From: Pseudomonas sp. P8_241 | Lineage (GTDB): Bacteria > Pseudomonadota > Gammaproteobacteria > Pseudomonadales > Pseudomonadaceae | Direction of reading: 5' to 3' | Assembly: GCF_034008315.1 (NCBI RefSeq) | Contig: NZ_CP125377.1 | Coordinates: forward strand, 496,001-560,000 | Length of the DNA stretch: 64,000 nucleotides | Shown here: piece after piece, positions 26,531-34,696 of the stretch | Position numbering within the stretch: position 1 is the first letter of the stretch | How the letters are laid out: every line of letters starts with the position of its first letter | Notes under the pieces: generated by a model | Told to the model about the DNA's origin: nothing | What the model saw: only the letters and a program-made list of their open reading frames with translations | Database searches by the model: none | Position numbers and translations under genes: made by a program

Positions 26531-28423
26531 TCAGATCCTGAAACTACCCACCAACTGCTTCAACCGCGCCGCCTGCCGTTCAAGATCGGCACACGCACGC
26601 AAGGTCGACTGCAGGTTTTCCACACCTTCCTGGTTCAGCGTGTTGATCTCGGTGATGTCGACGTTGATCGACTCCACCACCGCCGTTTGCTCTTCTGTCG
26701 CGGTCGCAACCGATTGGTTCATACCGTCGATTTCACCGATGCGCTGGGTCACGCTCCCCAGTCGCTCACCCGCCTGGTTGGCGATGCCGACGCTGCTTTC
26801 GCTCTGGCGCTGGCTGTCGGTCATGATGCTCACCGCTGCCCGGGCGCCGACTTGCAACTCTTCGATCATCGTCTGCACTTGCTGCGCCGAGTCCTGGGTG
26901 CGGTGGGCGAGGTTGCGCACTTCATCGGCAACCACTGCGAAACCGCGACCTGCTTCACCGGCTCGTGCGGCTTCGATGGCGGCGTTGAGTGCCAGCAGGT
27001 TGGTCTGCTGGGAGATACTGGTAATCACTTCCAGGATCTGCCCGATGTTGACCGTGTTGCTGTTGAGCGTCTCGATATTGCCGCACGAATCGCTGATCTT
27101 CGCCGAGAGCTGTTGCATGGCGGCGATGGTTTTATCCACAACCTGTTGACCGTCTTCAGCCAGAGCGCGGGCGTCGCTCGAATGTTGCGAGGCAAGGGCG
27201 GCGTTCTGTGCGATTTCCTGGGCGGCGGCACCGAGCTGGTTGATTGCCGCGGCCACGCTGCTGGTGCGCGTGGCTTGCTGGTCGGAGTTGAACATCGACG
27301 AGTTGGACGCTGCTACAACACGCAGAGCGACTTCGTTGACCTGGCCGGTGGCCGAGGACACTTCGCTGATCGAGGTGTGAATACGTTCGACGAAACGATT
27401 GAACGACAGCCCCAGCGCGCCGAATTCGTCATGGCCGTGGATGATCAAACGTTTGGTCAAGTCACCTTCGCCTTCAGCAATGTCATGCATGGCGCGACCC
27501 ATGGTCAGCAGCGGTTGCATCAACAGGCTGATCAGCATGCCCAGCAACGCGATGATGATCACCACCGCGATCACCATGGCAATGATCGCCGAGGTGCGAA
27601 ACTCGCTGAGCATTGCGAACGCGGTGTCCTGGTCTAGCACCAGCGCCACGTACCAGTCTGCCGACGGTACGCCGTTGACGTGGGTGAACGAGATGAACTG
27701 GCGCTTGCCGTCGATCTCGACTTCTTTCATGCCCGGGCTGACTCTCGGCGCGCCGTTGGGATAGGCCTCGCTCAGGTTCTTGAGTACCAGTTTGTTGTCC
27801 GGGTGAATCAGGATTTTGCCGTCGGCGCCGACGATGAAGGCATGACCGTGACCGCCAAAATTCAGCGAATTGATGATCGCGCTGACGCTGGACAGGTCGA
27901 TGTCGGCCCCGGCCACGCCAATCATCTGGCCTTGACGCTGCACCGGGGTTGCCACGGTGATCACCAGTTTGCCGGACGAGGCTGCGATGTACGGTTCGGT
28001 GACGATAGTCTGTTGCGCGCTGTCCGCTGCCTTGTACCAGCCACGGGCGCGTGGGTCATAGTCCGCTGCGCGGTTACCGGCCGGGACGGAGAACATCACG
28101 CCCTCGGCACCGCCGAAGTAACTCAGCTGGAAATTACCGGTGTAGGCGGGCAGGTCGATGATGCGCTTCAGGCTGGCGGTCGCATTGCCGTCGGCACTGA
28201 CCTGTTGCGCCATCGATTGCAGCAACTGCATGCGGCTTTCCAGCCAGGTCTGGATGTTGCTGGTGGTCAGGCTGCCGAGCTCCTGCATCGAGGCTTCGGT
28301 GTTGCTGCGCAGGGTCTGGCGCTGGCGATAGTCGTTGAACAGGATGAAACAAGCGAATGCGACGGCCACCACGAGGGCGGCAGCCAGCAAGATCTTGTGG
28401 CTGAATTTCATGTTTCGGGTCAT
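26531..28423 (-). CDS. Methyl-accepting chemotaxis protein with dCACHE amino-acid-sensing domain
   Basis: Inner-membrane chemoreceptor of 630 residues. It has an N-terminal membrane helix (about 10-29), a periplasmic double-CACHE domain (about 35-280), a second helix (about 290-315), a HAMP domain and a long cytoplasmic signalling domain. The signalling domain carries the hairpin tip [31 protein letters not shown]. The ligand domain shows Y122, R127, W129, Y130, Y145 and D174, the same residues and spacing as the amino-acid recognition motif of PctA-type receptors, so amino acids are the likely attractants. The start is ambiguous: ATG at 28423 or 28411, neither with a clear ribosome-binding site. 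It faces the DUF924 gene and stands alone. Confidence 0.93.
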   Translation of the reverse strand: MTRNMKFSHKILLAAALVVAVAFACFILFNDYRQRQTLRSNTEASMQELGSLTTSNIQTWLESRMQLLQSMAQQVSADGNATASLKRIIDLPAYTGNFQLSYFGGAEGVMFSVPAGNRAADYDPRARGWYKAADSAQQTIVTEPYIAASSGKLVITVATPVQRQGQMIGVAGADIDLSSVSAIINSLNFGGHGHAFIVGADGKILIHPDNKLVLKNLSEAYPNGAPRVSPGMKEVEIDGKRQFISFTHVNGVPSADWYVALVLDQDTAFAMLSEFRTSAIIAMVIAVVIIIALLGMLISLLMQPLLTMGRAMHDIAEGEGDLTKRLIIHGHDEFGALGLSFNRFVERIHTSISEVSSATGQVNEVALRVVAASNSSMFNSDQQATRTSSVAAAINQLGAAAQEIAQNAALASQHSSDARALAEDGQQVVDKTIAAMQQLSAKISDSCGNIETLNSNTVNIGQILEVITSISQQTNLLALNAAIEAARAGEAGRGFAVVADEVRNLAHRTQDSAQQVQTMIEELQVGARAAVSIMTDSQRQSESSVGIANQAGERLGSVTQRIGEIDGMNQSVATATEEQTAVVESINVDITEINTLNQEGVENLQSTLRACADLERQAARLKQLVGSFRI

Positions 28424-28463
28424 TGGATGAGCTACCGCAGAGGGGCTGGTCAACAAAGGAGAG

Positions 28464-28489
28464 GCAAACGTCACGTGCGTGGCGTTTGC
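28464..28489. promoter_or_regulatory. Inverted repeat upstream of the chemoreceptor
   Basis: The arms GCAAACG and CGTTTGC are separated by 12 bases, about 40 bases before the chemoreceptor start. It could be an operator or an RNA hairpin in the leader; no regulator is recognisable. Confidence 0.35.
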
Positions 28490-28617
28490 GTTGCACCTAT
28501 GTCGACTGTGCGGCGCCAAAGATTAGGCGGATTTGATGAAAATCGACGAAAAACCGGATAGACAAAAAAGGTGGCCTGTTTTTTCGCCGAGTGGCAGACG
28601 AGCGGGTCAATAAATAG

Positions 28618-28652
28618 CCCTGTCGTCAGGGAACCAGACAGGGGTTTTCTCT
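28618..28652 (+). terminator. Hairpin plus T-tract upstream of the small lipoprotein gene
   Basis: CCCTGTC and GACAGGG pair across 12 bases and are followed by GTTTTCTCTT. It precedes the lipoprotein gene by 54 bases and has no plus-strand gene close upstream, so it may be a leader hairpin or end an unseen short transcript. Confidence 0.45.
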
Positions 28653-28705
28653 TCTAAGGTTCAGCTTGGCAGTCATGCCATTCCCCTACACCCCGGAGTT
28701 ACACC

Positions 28706-28960
28706 ATGTCGCTGCGTTCCATCGCCCTGCTTTCCTTTTGCGTATTGTTGGCTGCGTGCAGCAAGGTCAATCAGGAAAACTATTCGAAGCTCTCGTCAGG
28801 AATGACCAAGGCCGAGGTCGAAACCCTGTTGGGCAAACCCGCCGATTGTTCCGGCGCGCTCGGCATGTCCAGTTGCACCTGGGGTGACAAGAACAGCTTT
28901 ATCAGCGTGCAGTATGCCGGTGACAAAGTGCTGATGTTTTCCGGCCAAGGCCTGAAGTAA
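28706..28960 (+). CDS. Small lipoprotein, BamE/OmlA (SmpA)-like
   Basis: An 84-residue lipoprotein with signal peptide and lipobox LLAAC (Cys at about residue 18). The mature part, VNQENYSKLSSGMTKAEVETLLGKP, has the GMTKAEVExLLGxP pattern shared by BamE/OmlA-type outer-membrane lipoproteins. The two further cysteines (CSGALGMSSC) could form a disulfide. It is shorter than true BamE and is probably a paralogue of unknown role. The start follows the hydrophobic signal exactly. The lipocalin gene follows after 31 bases, likely in the same operon. Confidence 0.85.
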   Translation: MSLRSIALLSFCVLLAACSKVNQENYSKLSSGMTKAEVETLLGKPADCSGALGMSSCTWGDKNSFISVQYAGDKVLMFSGQGLK

Positions 28961-28991
28961 ACCGGGGCGAGTTGCCCACGGGAGAAAAATA

Positions 28992-29561
28992 ATGAAGCGG
29001 TTGTTGATCATCCTTTTTGCCGGCCTGGTGTTGGCCGGCTGCGCCACGTCTGGCCACGATCCGTTGGCGCCCAAAACCGTCAACAGCGTCAACCTCAAGC
29101 GTTACCAGGGCACCTGGTACGAATTGGCTCGGTTGCCGATGTATTTCCAGCGCGATTGCGCGCAATCCGAAGCCCATTACACGCTCAAGCCTGACGGTAA
29201 CGTCGCGGTGTTGAATCGCTGCCTGACGCCGCAGTGGCAATGGGAGGAGGTCAAGGGCACGGCTTATCCGCAGGTACCGGGCAAGACCGACAAATTGTGG
29301 GTCGAGTTCGATACCTGGTTTTCCCGGTTGATTCCGGGCACGGCAAAGGGCGAATACTGGGTGTTGTACGTCAGCGATGACTACAAGACCGCCATCGTTG
29401 GTGATCCGAGCCGCAAATACTTGTGGCTGTTGTCACGCACACCAACCGTAAACGGTGTGGTGCGTGAAGAGCTGCTGAGCAAGGCGCGTCAGCAGGGTTA
29501 CGACACTACGCGGCTGATCTGGCGAGCATCGGATACGCAGATGGCGAAAACGTCGAACTGA
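28992..29561 (+). CDS. blc: Outer-membrane lipoprotein, lipocalin Blc
   Basis: Bacterial lipocalin of 189 residues, anchored in the outer membrane and thought to bind or carry lipids such as lysophospholipids under membrane stress. The lipobox is LVLAGC (Cys17), followed by the lipocalin signature around GTWYELARLPMYFQRDC (about residues 40-56) and the later TDKLWVEFD and YWVLYVSDDYKTAIVGDPSRKYLWLLSRTP strands. The length and motif order match E. coli Blc. A good ribosome-binding site (GGGAGAAAAATA) precedes the ATG. It probably shares a transcript with the small lipoprotein upstream. Confidence 0.93.
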   Translation: MKRLLIILFAGLVLAGCATSGHDPLAPKTVNSVNLKRYQGTWYELARLPMYFQRDCAQSEAHYTLKPDGNVAVLNRCLTPQWQWEEVKGTAYPQVPGKTDKLWVEFDTWFSRLIPGTAKGEYWVLYVSDDYKTAIVGDPSRKYLWLLSRTPTVNGVVREELLSKARQQGYDTTRLIWRASDTQMAKTSN

Positions 29562-29574
29562 CCACACATACCCC

Positions 29575-29665
29575 TGTAGGAGCTGGCTTGCCAGCGAAGA
29601 GGCCATCAGACCGCAACCGATGTGTTGCCTGACAGATCGCCTTCGCTGGCAAGCCAGCTCCTACA
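29575..29665. repeat. REPIN, GGCTTGCCAGCGA class
   Basis: Inverted arms TGTAGGAGCTGGCTTGCCAG and CTGGCAAGCCAGCTCCTACA in the convergent gap between blc and hutF. Confidence 0.9.
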
Positions 29666-29675
29666 GGGATTTGTT

Positions 29676-31040
29676 TCAGCCCAGGAGATCGCGCAGGACC
29701 TGAGTGAAGGCGCGGTTGCTTTCTTCTTCGTCCGCATGCCGACCGTCACGCACCACCCACTGCCCATTCACCAACACATCGCGCACTTGGCGATCCCCAC
29801 CGGCAAACAGCCAGCGATTCAAAATCCCGTCGCCATTGGCTGTCGCCAGGTACGGATCGTTGCCGTCCAGCACCAGCCAGTCGGCGCGCTTGCCGACTTC
29901 CAGCGCACCAATCGGTTGCCCCAGCGCCTGGGCACCACCGTCCAGCGCCGCATCAAACAACGTGCGCCCGACCATCGGCTGATCCGCGCCATACAAACGG
30001 TTGCGTCGCTGATCGCGCAGACGCTGGCCGTATTCCAGCCAGCGCAATTCTTCCACCACACTCAGCGACACATGACTGTCGGAACCGATGCCCATGCGTC
30101 CGCCCTGAGCGAGGAAATCCACTGCCGGGAAAATCCCGTCGCCGAGGTTGGCCTCGGTGGTCAGGCACAGGCCGGCGATGGCGCGACTCTTGGCCATCAG
30201 CGTGATTTCTTCCGGGTTGGCATGGGTCGCGTGGACCAGACACCAGCGCTGATCAACGTCGACATTTTCGTAAAGCCATTGCAACGGACGTCGGCCACTC
30301 CAGGTCAGGCAGTCTTCGACTTCTTTCTGCTGCTCGGCGATATGGATGTGCACCGGGCATTGCTGGTCGCTGGCCGCCAGCACTTCGCTGATTTGTTGCG
30401 GCGTAACTGCGCGCAATGAGTGGAAACACAATCCCAGGGACTGCGCGGGTTGCTGCGCCAGCATCGGTTGCAAGCGTGATTGCAGCGTGAGGTAGTTCTC
30501 GGTGCTGTTGATAAAGCGACGCTGACCCTCGTTCGGCGTCTGGCCACCGAAACCGGAATGGCTGTAAAGCACCGGCAGCAGGGTCAAGCCGATCCCGGCA
30601 GCGCTGGCAGCCTGGCTGATACGCAGCGCCAGTTCAGCCGGATCGGCGTAAGGCTGACCGTTGCGGTCGTGATGGACGTAATGAAACTCCGCCACCGAGG
30701 TGTAACCGGCCTTGAGCATTTCGATGTACAGCTGACGGGCGATGACGCCGAGTTGCTCCGGGCTGATTTTTCCGACGAGGCGATACATCAAATCGCGCCA
30801 GGTCCAGAAGCTGTCGTTCGGGTTGCCCGCCACTTCCGCTAGTCCTGCCATGGCCCGCTGGAAGGCGTGGGAGTGCAGGTTCGGCATGCCCGGCAGCAGC
30901 GGACCGCTCAGCCGTTCGGCGCCATCTGCGTTGGAATCGGCCTGAATATGGGTCAATACGCCGTCGGCGTTGACCTCAAGACGTACATTGTTGGCCCATC
31001 CACTAGGCAGCAGCGCGCGTTCGGCAAAGAAGGCGGACAT
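29676..31040 (-). CDS. hutF: Formimidoylglutamate deiminase
   Basis: Zinc-dependent amidohydrolase that converts N-formimino-L-glutamate to N-formyl-L-glutamate plus ammonia, the fourth step of the five-step histidine route; HutG then finishes it. The 454-residue protein has the N-terminal metal motif NLHSHAFQRAMAG, with two histidines, then VHIHIAEQQKEVEDC and VHATHANPEE, and the late GSDSHVSLSVVEELRWLEYGQRLR motif with the metal-binding Asp. It is transcribed divergently from hutC. The shared 107-base gap holds a HutC operator, so histidine/urocanate control is likely. Confidence 0.95.
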   Translation of the reverse strand: MSAFFAERALLPSGWANNVRLEVNADGVLTHIQADSNADGAERLSGPLLPGMPNLHSHAFQRAMAGLAEVAGNPNDSFWTWRDLMYRLVGKISPEQLGVIARQLYIEMLKAGYTSVAEFHYVHHDRNGQPYADPAELALRISQAASAAGIGLTLLPVLYSHSGFGGQTPNEGQRRFINSTENYLTLQSRLQPMLAQQPAQSLGLCFHSLRAVTPQQISEVLAASDQQCPVHIHIAEQQKEVEDCLTWSGRRPLQWLYENVDVDQRWCLVHATHANPEEITLMAKSRAIAGLCLTTEANLGDGIFPAVDFLAQGGRMGIGSDSHVSLSVVEELRWLEYGQRLRDQRRNRLYGADQPMVGRTLFDAALDGGAQALGQPIGALEVGKRADWLVLDGNDPYLATANGDGILNRWLFAGGDRQVRDVLVNGQWVVRDGRHADEEESNRAFTQVLRDLLG

Positions 31041-31064
31041 GGTTCAGCACCCCATCGTGTGTTA

Positions 31065-31078
31065 TTTGTATATACATA
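31065..31078. promoter_or_regulatory. HutC operator in the hutF/hutC gap
   Basis: TTTGTATATACATA contains the perfect palindrome TGTATATACA. It is similar to the operator at 32745 (TGTA..TACA half-sites). Placement between hutF and hutC fits autoregulation of hutC and co-control of hutF. Confidence 0.65.
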
Positions 31079-31147
31079 TACAGACGTTTGCCTGCTCGGT
31101 AAACTCCGGCAAGCTAGCGACATTCACTAAACGACCAAGGATTAACC

Positions 31148-31897
31148 GTGCCGACTCCGCCTCCAGTCTCTCCGTTGGCCGCGAACATGGGCGACAGTCC
31201 GGCGCCCTTGTACGCCCGCGTCAAACAGATGATCACCCAGCAAATCGACAGTGGTAACTGGCCGCCGCACTATCGCGTTCCGTCGGAAAGCGAACTGGTC
31301 AGCCAGTTGGGCTTCAGCCGCATGACCATCAACCGCGCCTTGCGCGAGATGACCGCCGACGGCCTGTTGGTGCGCATGCAAGGTGTCGGCACGTTCGTCG
31401 CCGAGCCGAAAAGCCAGTCCGCCCTGTTCGAAGTGCACAACATCGCCGACGAAATCGCCTCCCGTGGCCATCGCCACACGTGCAAGGTCATCACCCTCGA
31501 AGAAGAGGCCGCCGGCTCCGAGCGCGCTTTGGCGCTGGACATGCGCGAAGGCCAGAAGGTGTTCCATTCGCTGATCGTGCATTTCGAAAACGACATCCCG
31601 GTGCAAATCGAAGACCGTTTCGTCAATGCGCTGGTGGCGCCGGACTACCTCAAGCAGGACTTCACCCTGCAAACGCCTTACGCCTACCTCAACCAGGTCG
31701 CGCCGCTGACCGAGGGCGAGCACGTGGTCGAGGCGATTCTGGCCGAGCCGTCCGAATGCAAATTGCTGCAGATTGAAAAAGGCGAGCCGTGCCTGCTGAT
31801 TCGTCGCCGCACCTGGTCCGGTCGTCAGCCGGTGACCGCCGCTCGCTTGATCCACCCTGGTTCCCGTCATCGTCTTGAAGGTCGGTTCCACAAATGA
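31148..31897 (+). CDS. hutC: Histidine utilization repressor HutC (GntR family)
   Basis: Transcriptional repressor of the hut genes released by urocanate. The 249-residue protein has an N-terminal GntR winged helix-turn-helix (YRVPSESELVSQLGFSRMTINRALREMTADGLLVRMQGVGTFVA, about 38-81). The C-terminal UTRA ligand domain (about 95-240) contains FENDIPVQIEDRFVN. The GTG start follows AAGGA by six bases. Its stop overlaps the hutD start by four bases, so hutCD is one translational unit. Predicted operators lie at 31065 and 32745. Confidence 0.96.
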   Translation: MPTPPPVSPLAANMGDSPAPLYARVKQMITQQIDSGNWPPHYRVPSESELVSQLGFSRMTINRALREMTADGLLVRMQGVGTFVAEPKSQSALFEVHNIADEIASRGHRHTCKVITLEEEAAGSERALALDMREGQKVFHSLIVHFENDIPVQIEDRFVNALVAPDYLKQDFTLQTPYAYLNQVAPLTEGEHVVEAILAEPSECKLLQIEKGEPCLLIRRRTWSGRQPVTAARLIHPGSRHRLEGRFHK

Positions 31898-32463
31898 ATG
31901 AGTTGAAGGTTCTACGCGCCAAAGACTACCCGCGTATGCCGTGGAAAAACGGCGGCGGCAGCACTGAGGAAATTGCCCGTGACGCTGGTACTGGCCTGGA
32001 TGGCTTTGGCTGGCGCCTCTCGATTGCCGACATCGGAGAGTCGGGCGGGTTTTCCACCTTCGCCGGTTACGAGCGAGTGATCACGGTTTTACAGGGTGAC
32101 GGCATGAGCCTGACGGTGGATGGCCAGGACACTCGGTCACTGTTACCGCTGGACCCGTTTGCGTTCAGCGGCGAGAGCAAGGTTTCCTGCACATTGCTCG
32201 GCGGTCCGATCCGCGATTTCAACCTCATCTATGCACCGCAGCGTTATGCCGCGCGGTTGCAGTGGTTGAGTGGGGAGCAACGGTTCTTCAGTTCGGCGGG
32301 CACCGTGTTGGTGTTCAGCATCAGCGAAACGCTGGAAGTGAAAGTCGGTAACAGTGCTTCGCAACTGGGTCGCCATGATTGCCTTCAGCATGTTGGTAAC
32401 ATAGGTCTTCTCGAGGTTTCCATTCGCGGCGCCTGTTGCGTGATCGAATTGACAGAGCGCTGA
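31894..32463 (+). CDS. hutD: HutD family protein
   Basis: A 189-residue cupin-like (beta-barrel) protein of the HutD family. It is recognised by LRAKDYPRMPWKNGGGSTEEIARDAG at the N-terminus and DGFGWRLSIADIGESGGFSTFAGYERVITVLQGDGMSLTV. In P. fluorescens SBW25, HutD has been described as a governor that limits hut expression; the molecular mechanism is not settled. Its ATG overlaps the hutC stop by four bases, so its production is coupled to the repressor. Confidence 0.93.
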   Translation: MNELKVLRAKDYPRMPWKNGGGSTEEIARDAGTGLDGFGWRLSIADIGESGGFSTFAGYERVITVLQGDGMSLTVDGQDTRSLLPLDPFAFSGESKVSCTLLGGPIRDFNLIYAPQRYAARLQWLSGEQRFFSSAGTVLVFSISETLEVKVGNSASQLGRHDCLQHVGNIGLLEVSIRGACCVIELTER

Positions 32464-32472
32464 ACCCCACCC

Positions 32473-32537
32473 TGTAGGAGCCGGCTTGCTGGCGATAGCG
32501 ATCTTAAGGACGCTATCGCCAGCAAGCCGGCTCCTAC
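32473..32537. repeat. REPIN, GGCTTGCTGGCGAT class
   Basis: Inverted arms TGTAGGAGCCGGCTTGCTGG and CCAGCAAGCCGGCTCCTACG directly downstream of hutD. Confidence 0.9.
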
Positions 32538-32566
32538 GAAAAGCTGTTCCCCATCGCGCACCACTT

Positions 32567-32612
32567 TGTTACCGAACGCCCCAGAGTGGCTCAAAACCAC
32601 GCTTCAGTAACA
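32567..32612 (+). promoter_or_regulatory. Candidate activator half-sites (CbrB-like) upstream of hutU
   Basis: TGTTAC (32567-32572) and its complement GTAACA (32607-32612) form widely spaced inverted half-sites about 140-185 bases before the predicted hutU start, an enhancer distance. I recall TGTTAC/GTAACA as the CbrB half-site in P. putida; the spacing here (34 bases) differs from the one I remember, so this is tentative. Confidence 0.35.
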
Positions 32613-32724
32613 ATCGTCGCGACCTCCAAAAAATCCCCGCAGAAAATTTCATCTTCGCCAGAACCCTTGTTTCAGGGGCTCTCCAGCCATTTCAGAGTTT
32701 TTCTTGAACACCCATCCAGCAAGT

Positions 32725-32740
32725 TGGCCGCTTGATTGCA
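32725..32740 (+). promoter_or_regulatory. Sigma-54 promoter of hutU
   Basis: TGGCCG-CTTGA-TTGCA has GG and GC 12 bases apart and a perfect -12 element; the -24 element differs from TGGCAC at two of its last positions. Predicted start near 32751, giving a 139-base leader. hut transcription through sigma-54 with CbrAB or NtrBC is established for P. fluorescens. Confidence 0.72.
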
Positions 32741-32744
32741 TATG

Positions 32745-32758
32745 CTTGTATGTACAAG
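32745..32758 (+). promoter_or_regulatory. HutC operator overlapping the hutU start site
   Basis: CTTGTATGTACAAG has perfect six-base half-sites around TG. It covers the predicted +1 position immediately downstream of the sigma-54 -12 element, so bound HutC would block open-complex formation. Confidence 0.75.
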
Positions 32759-32889
32759 TAAAGACGTATGCGTATGAGTCACGAAGACTCAACCGTCGTC
32801 CACTGATTCGCCGGTGTGCACTGATGTCCATCGGCTTGCTCGCCCACTGCCTGGGTTGGTTTTGGATTGATTGCTGAGGAGTTCTTTTC

Positions 32890-34557
32890 GTGACTAAATT
32901 TCGTGACGTTGAAATCCGCGCTGCCCGCGGTAACACGCTGACCGCCAAGAGCTGGCTGACCGAAGCGCCGCTGCGCATGCTGATGAACAACCTCGACCCG
33001 GAAGTCGCCGAGAACCCTAAAGAACTGGTGGTTTACGGTGGTATCGGGCGTGCAGCGCGTAACTGGGAATGCTACGACAAGATCGTCGAAAGCCTGACCA
33101 ACCTGAACGACGACGAGACCCTGCTGGTGCAATCCGGCAAGCCGGTCGGCGTGTTCAAGACCCACAGCAACGCTCCTCGCGTACTGATCGCCAACTCCAA
33201 CCTGGTGCCACACTGGGCGAGCTGGGAACACTTCAACGAACTGGACGCCAAAGGCCTGGCCATGTACGGCCAGATGACCGCCGGCAGCTGGATCTACATC
33301 GGCAGCCAGGGCATCGTCCAGGGCACCTACGAAACCTTCGTCGAAGCCGGTCGCCAACACTACAACGATGACCTGAAAGGCAAGTGGGTCCTGACCGCTG
33401 GCCTGGGCGGCATGGGTGGCGCACAGCCGCTGGCTGCAACCCTGGCCGGCGCTTGCTCGCTGAACATCGAATGCCAGCAGGTCAGCATCGATTTCCGTTT
33501 GAAAAGCCGCTACGTCGACGAGCAAGCCACCGACCTCGACGACGCACTGGCCCGCATCGCCAAATACACCAAAGAAGGCAAGGCGATCTCCATCGCGCTG
33601 CTGGGTAACGCGGCTGAAATCCTGCCGGAGCTGGTCAAGCGCGGCGTGCGCCCGGACATGGTCACCGACCAGACCAGCGCCCACGATCCGCTCAACGGCT
33701 ACCTGCCGGCCGGCTGGACCTGGGACCAGTACCGCGCTCGCGCCAAGACCGAGCCTGCTGCTGTGATCAAAGCCGCCAAGCAATCGATGGCCGTGCACGT
33801 CAAAGCCATGTTGGACTTCCAGAAAATGGGCGTACCGACTTTCGACTACGGCAACAACATCCGTCAGATGGCTCAGGAAGAAGGCGTGGAAAACGCATTC
33901 GACTTCCCGGGCTTCGTACCGGCCTACATCCGTCCACTGTTCTGCCGTGGCATCGGCCCGTTCCGTTGGGCTGCACTGTCGGGCAACGCTGAAGACATCT
34001 ACAAGACCGACGCCAAGGTCAAAGAGCTGATCCCGGACGACGCTCACCTGCACAACTGGCTGGACATGGCCCGCGAGCGCATCAGCTTCCAGGGTCTGCC
34101 GGCACGTATCTGCTGGGTTGGCCTGGGTCTGCGCGCCAAGCTGGGTCTGGCGTTCAACGAAATGGTGCGCAGCGGTGAATTGTCCGCACCCATCGTCATC
34201 GGCCGTGACCACCTGGACTCCGGTTCGGTAGCCAGCCCGAACCGCGAAACCGAATCGATGCAGGACGGTTCCGACGCCGTGTCCGACTGGCCACTGCTCA
34301 ACGCTCTGCTGAACACCGCGAGCGGGGCGACCTGGGTTTCCCTGCACCACGGCGGCGGCGTCGGCATGGGCTTCTCCCAGCATTCGGGCATGGTGATTGT
34401 CTGCGACGGTACGGACGAAGCGGCAGAGCGCATTGCTCGCGTTCTGCACAACGACCCGGCGACTGGCGTTATGCGTCATGCCGATGCCGGTTACCAGATC
34501 GCCATCGACTGCGCCAAGGAACAAGGGCTGAACCTGCCGATGATTACCGGCAAGTAA
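32890..34557 (+). CDS. hutU: Urocanate hydratase
   Basis: NAD-dependent enzyme that hydrates urocanate to 4-imidazolone-5-propanoate, step two of histidine degradation. The 555-residue protein begins at GTG ([21 protein letters not shown], missing the first residue) with GAGGAG eight bases upstream. It shows the urocanase motifs [45 protein letters not shown] and [18 protein letters not shown]. The length is normal. It is preceded by a 426-base region holding a REPIN, candidate enhancer half-sites, a sigma-54 promoter and a HutC operator, so it is the main regulated entry point of the hut operon. Confidence 0.97.
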   Translation: MTKFRDVEIRAARGNTLTAKSWLTEAPLRMLMNNLDPEVAENPKELVVYGGIGRAARNWECYDKIVESLTNLNDDETLLVQSGKPVGVFKTHSNAPRVLIANSNLVPHWASWEHFNELDAKGLAMYGQMTAGSWIYIGSQGIVQGTYETFVEAGRQHYNDDLKGKWVLTAGLGGMGGAQPLAATLAGACSLNIECQQVSIDFRLKSRYVDEQATDLDDALARIAKYTKEGKAISIALLGNAAEILPELVKRGVRPDMVTDQTSAHDPLNGYLPAGWTWDQYRARAKTEPAAVIKAAKQSMAVHVKAMLDFQKMGVPTFDYGNNIRQMAQEEGVENAFDFPGFVPAYIRPLFCRGIGPFRWAALSGNAEDIYKTDAKVKELIPDDAHLHNWLDMARERISFQGLPARICWVGLGLRAKLGLAFNEMVRSGELSAPIVIGRDHLDSGSVASPNRETESMQDGSDAVSDWPLLNALLNTASGATWVSLHHGGGVGMGFSQHSGMVIVCDGTDEAAERIARVLHNDPATGVMRHADAGYQIAIDCAKEQGLNLPMITGK

Positions 34558-34566
34558 TGCTTGCCC

Positions 34567-34653
34567 TGTAGGGGCCGGCTTGCTGGCGATAGCATCAGTG
34601 CGTTGCACCAGACACACCGCGCCGCATGGATCGCCAGCAAGACGGCTCCTACA
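34567..34653. repeat. REPIN, GGCTTGCTGGCGAT class (diverged)
   Basis: Arms TGTAGGGGCCGGCTTGCTGG and CCAGCAAGACGGCTCCTACA are inverted with a few mismatches, between hutU and the NCS1 permease gene. Confidence 0.85.
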
Positions 34654-34696
34654 GGGGATTGTCCAACCCACAATAACAATCCACAGAGGTTGAACC

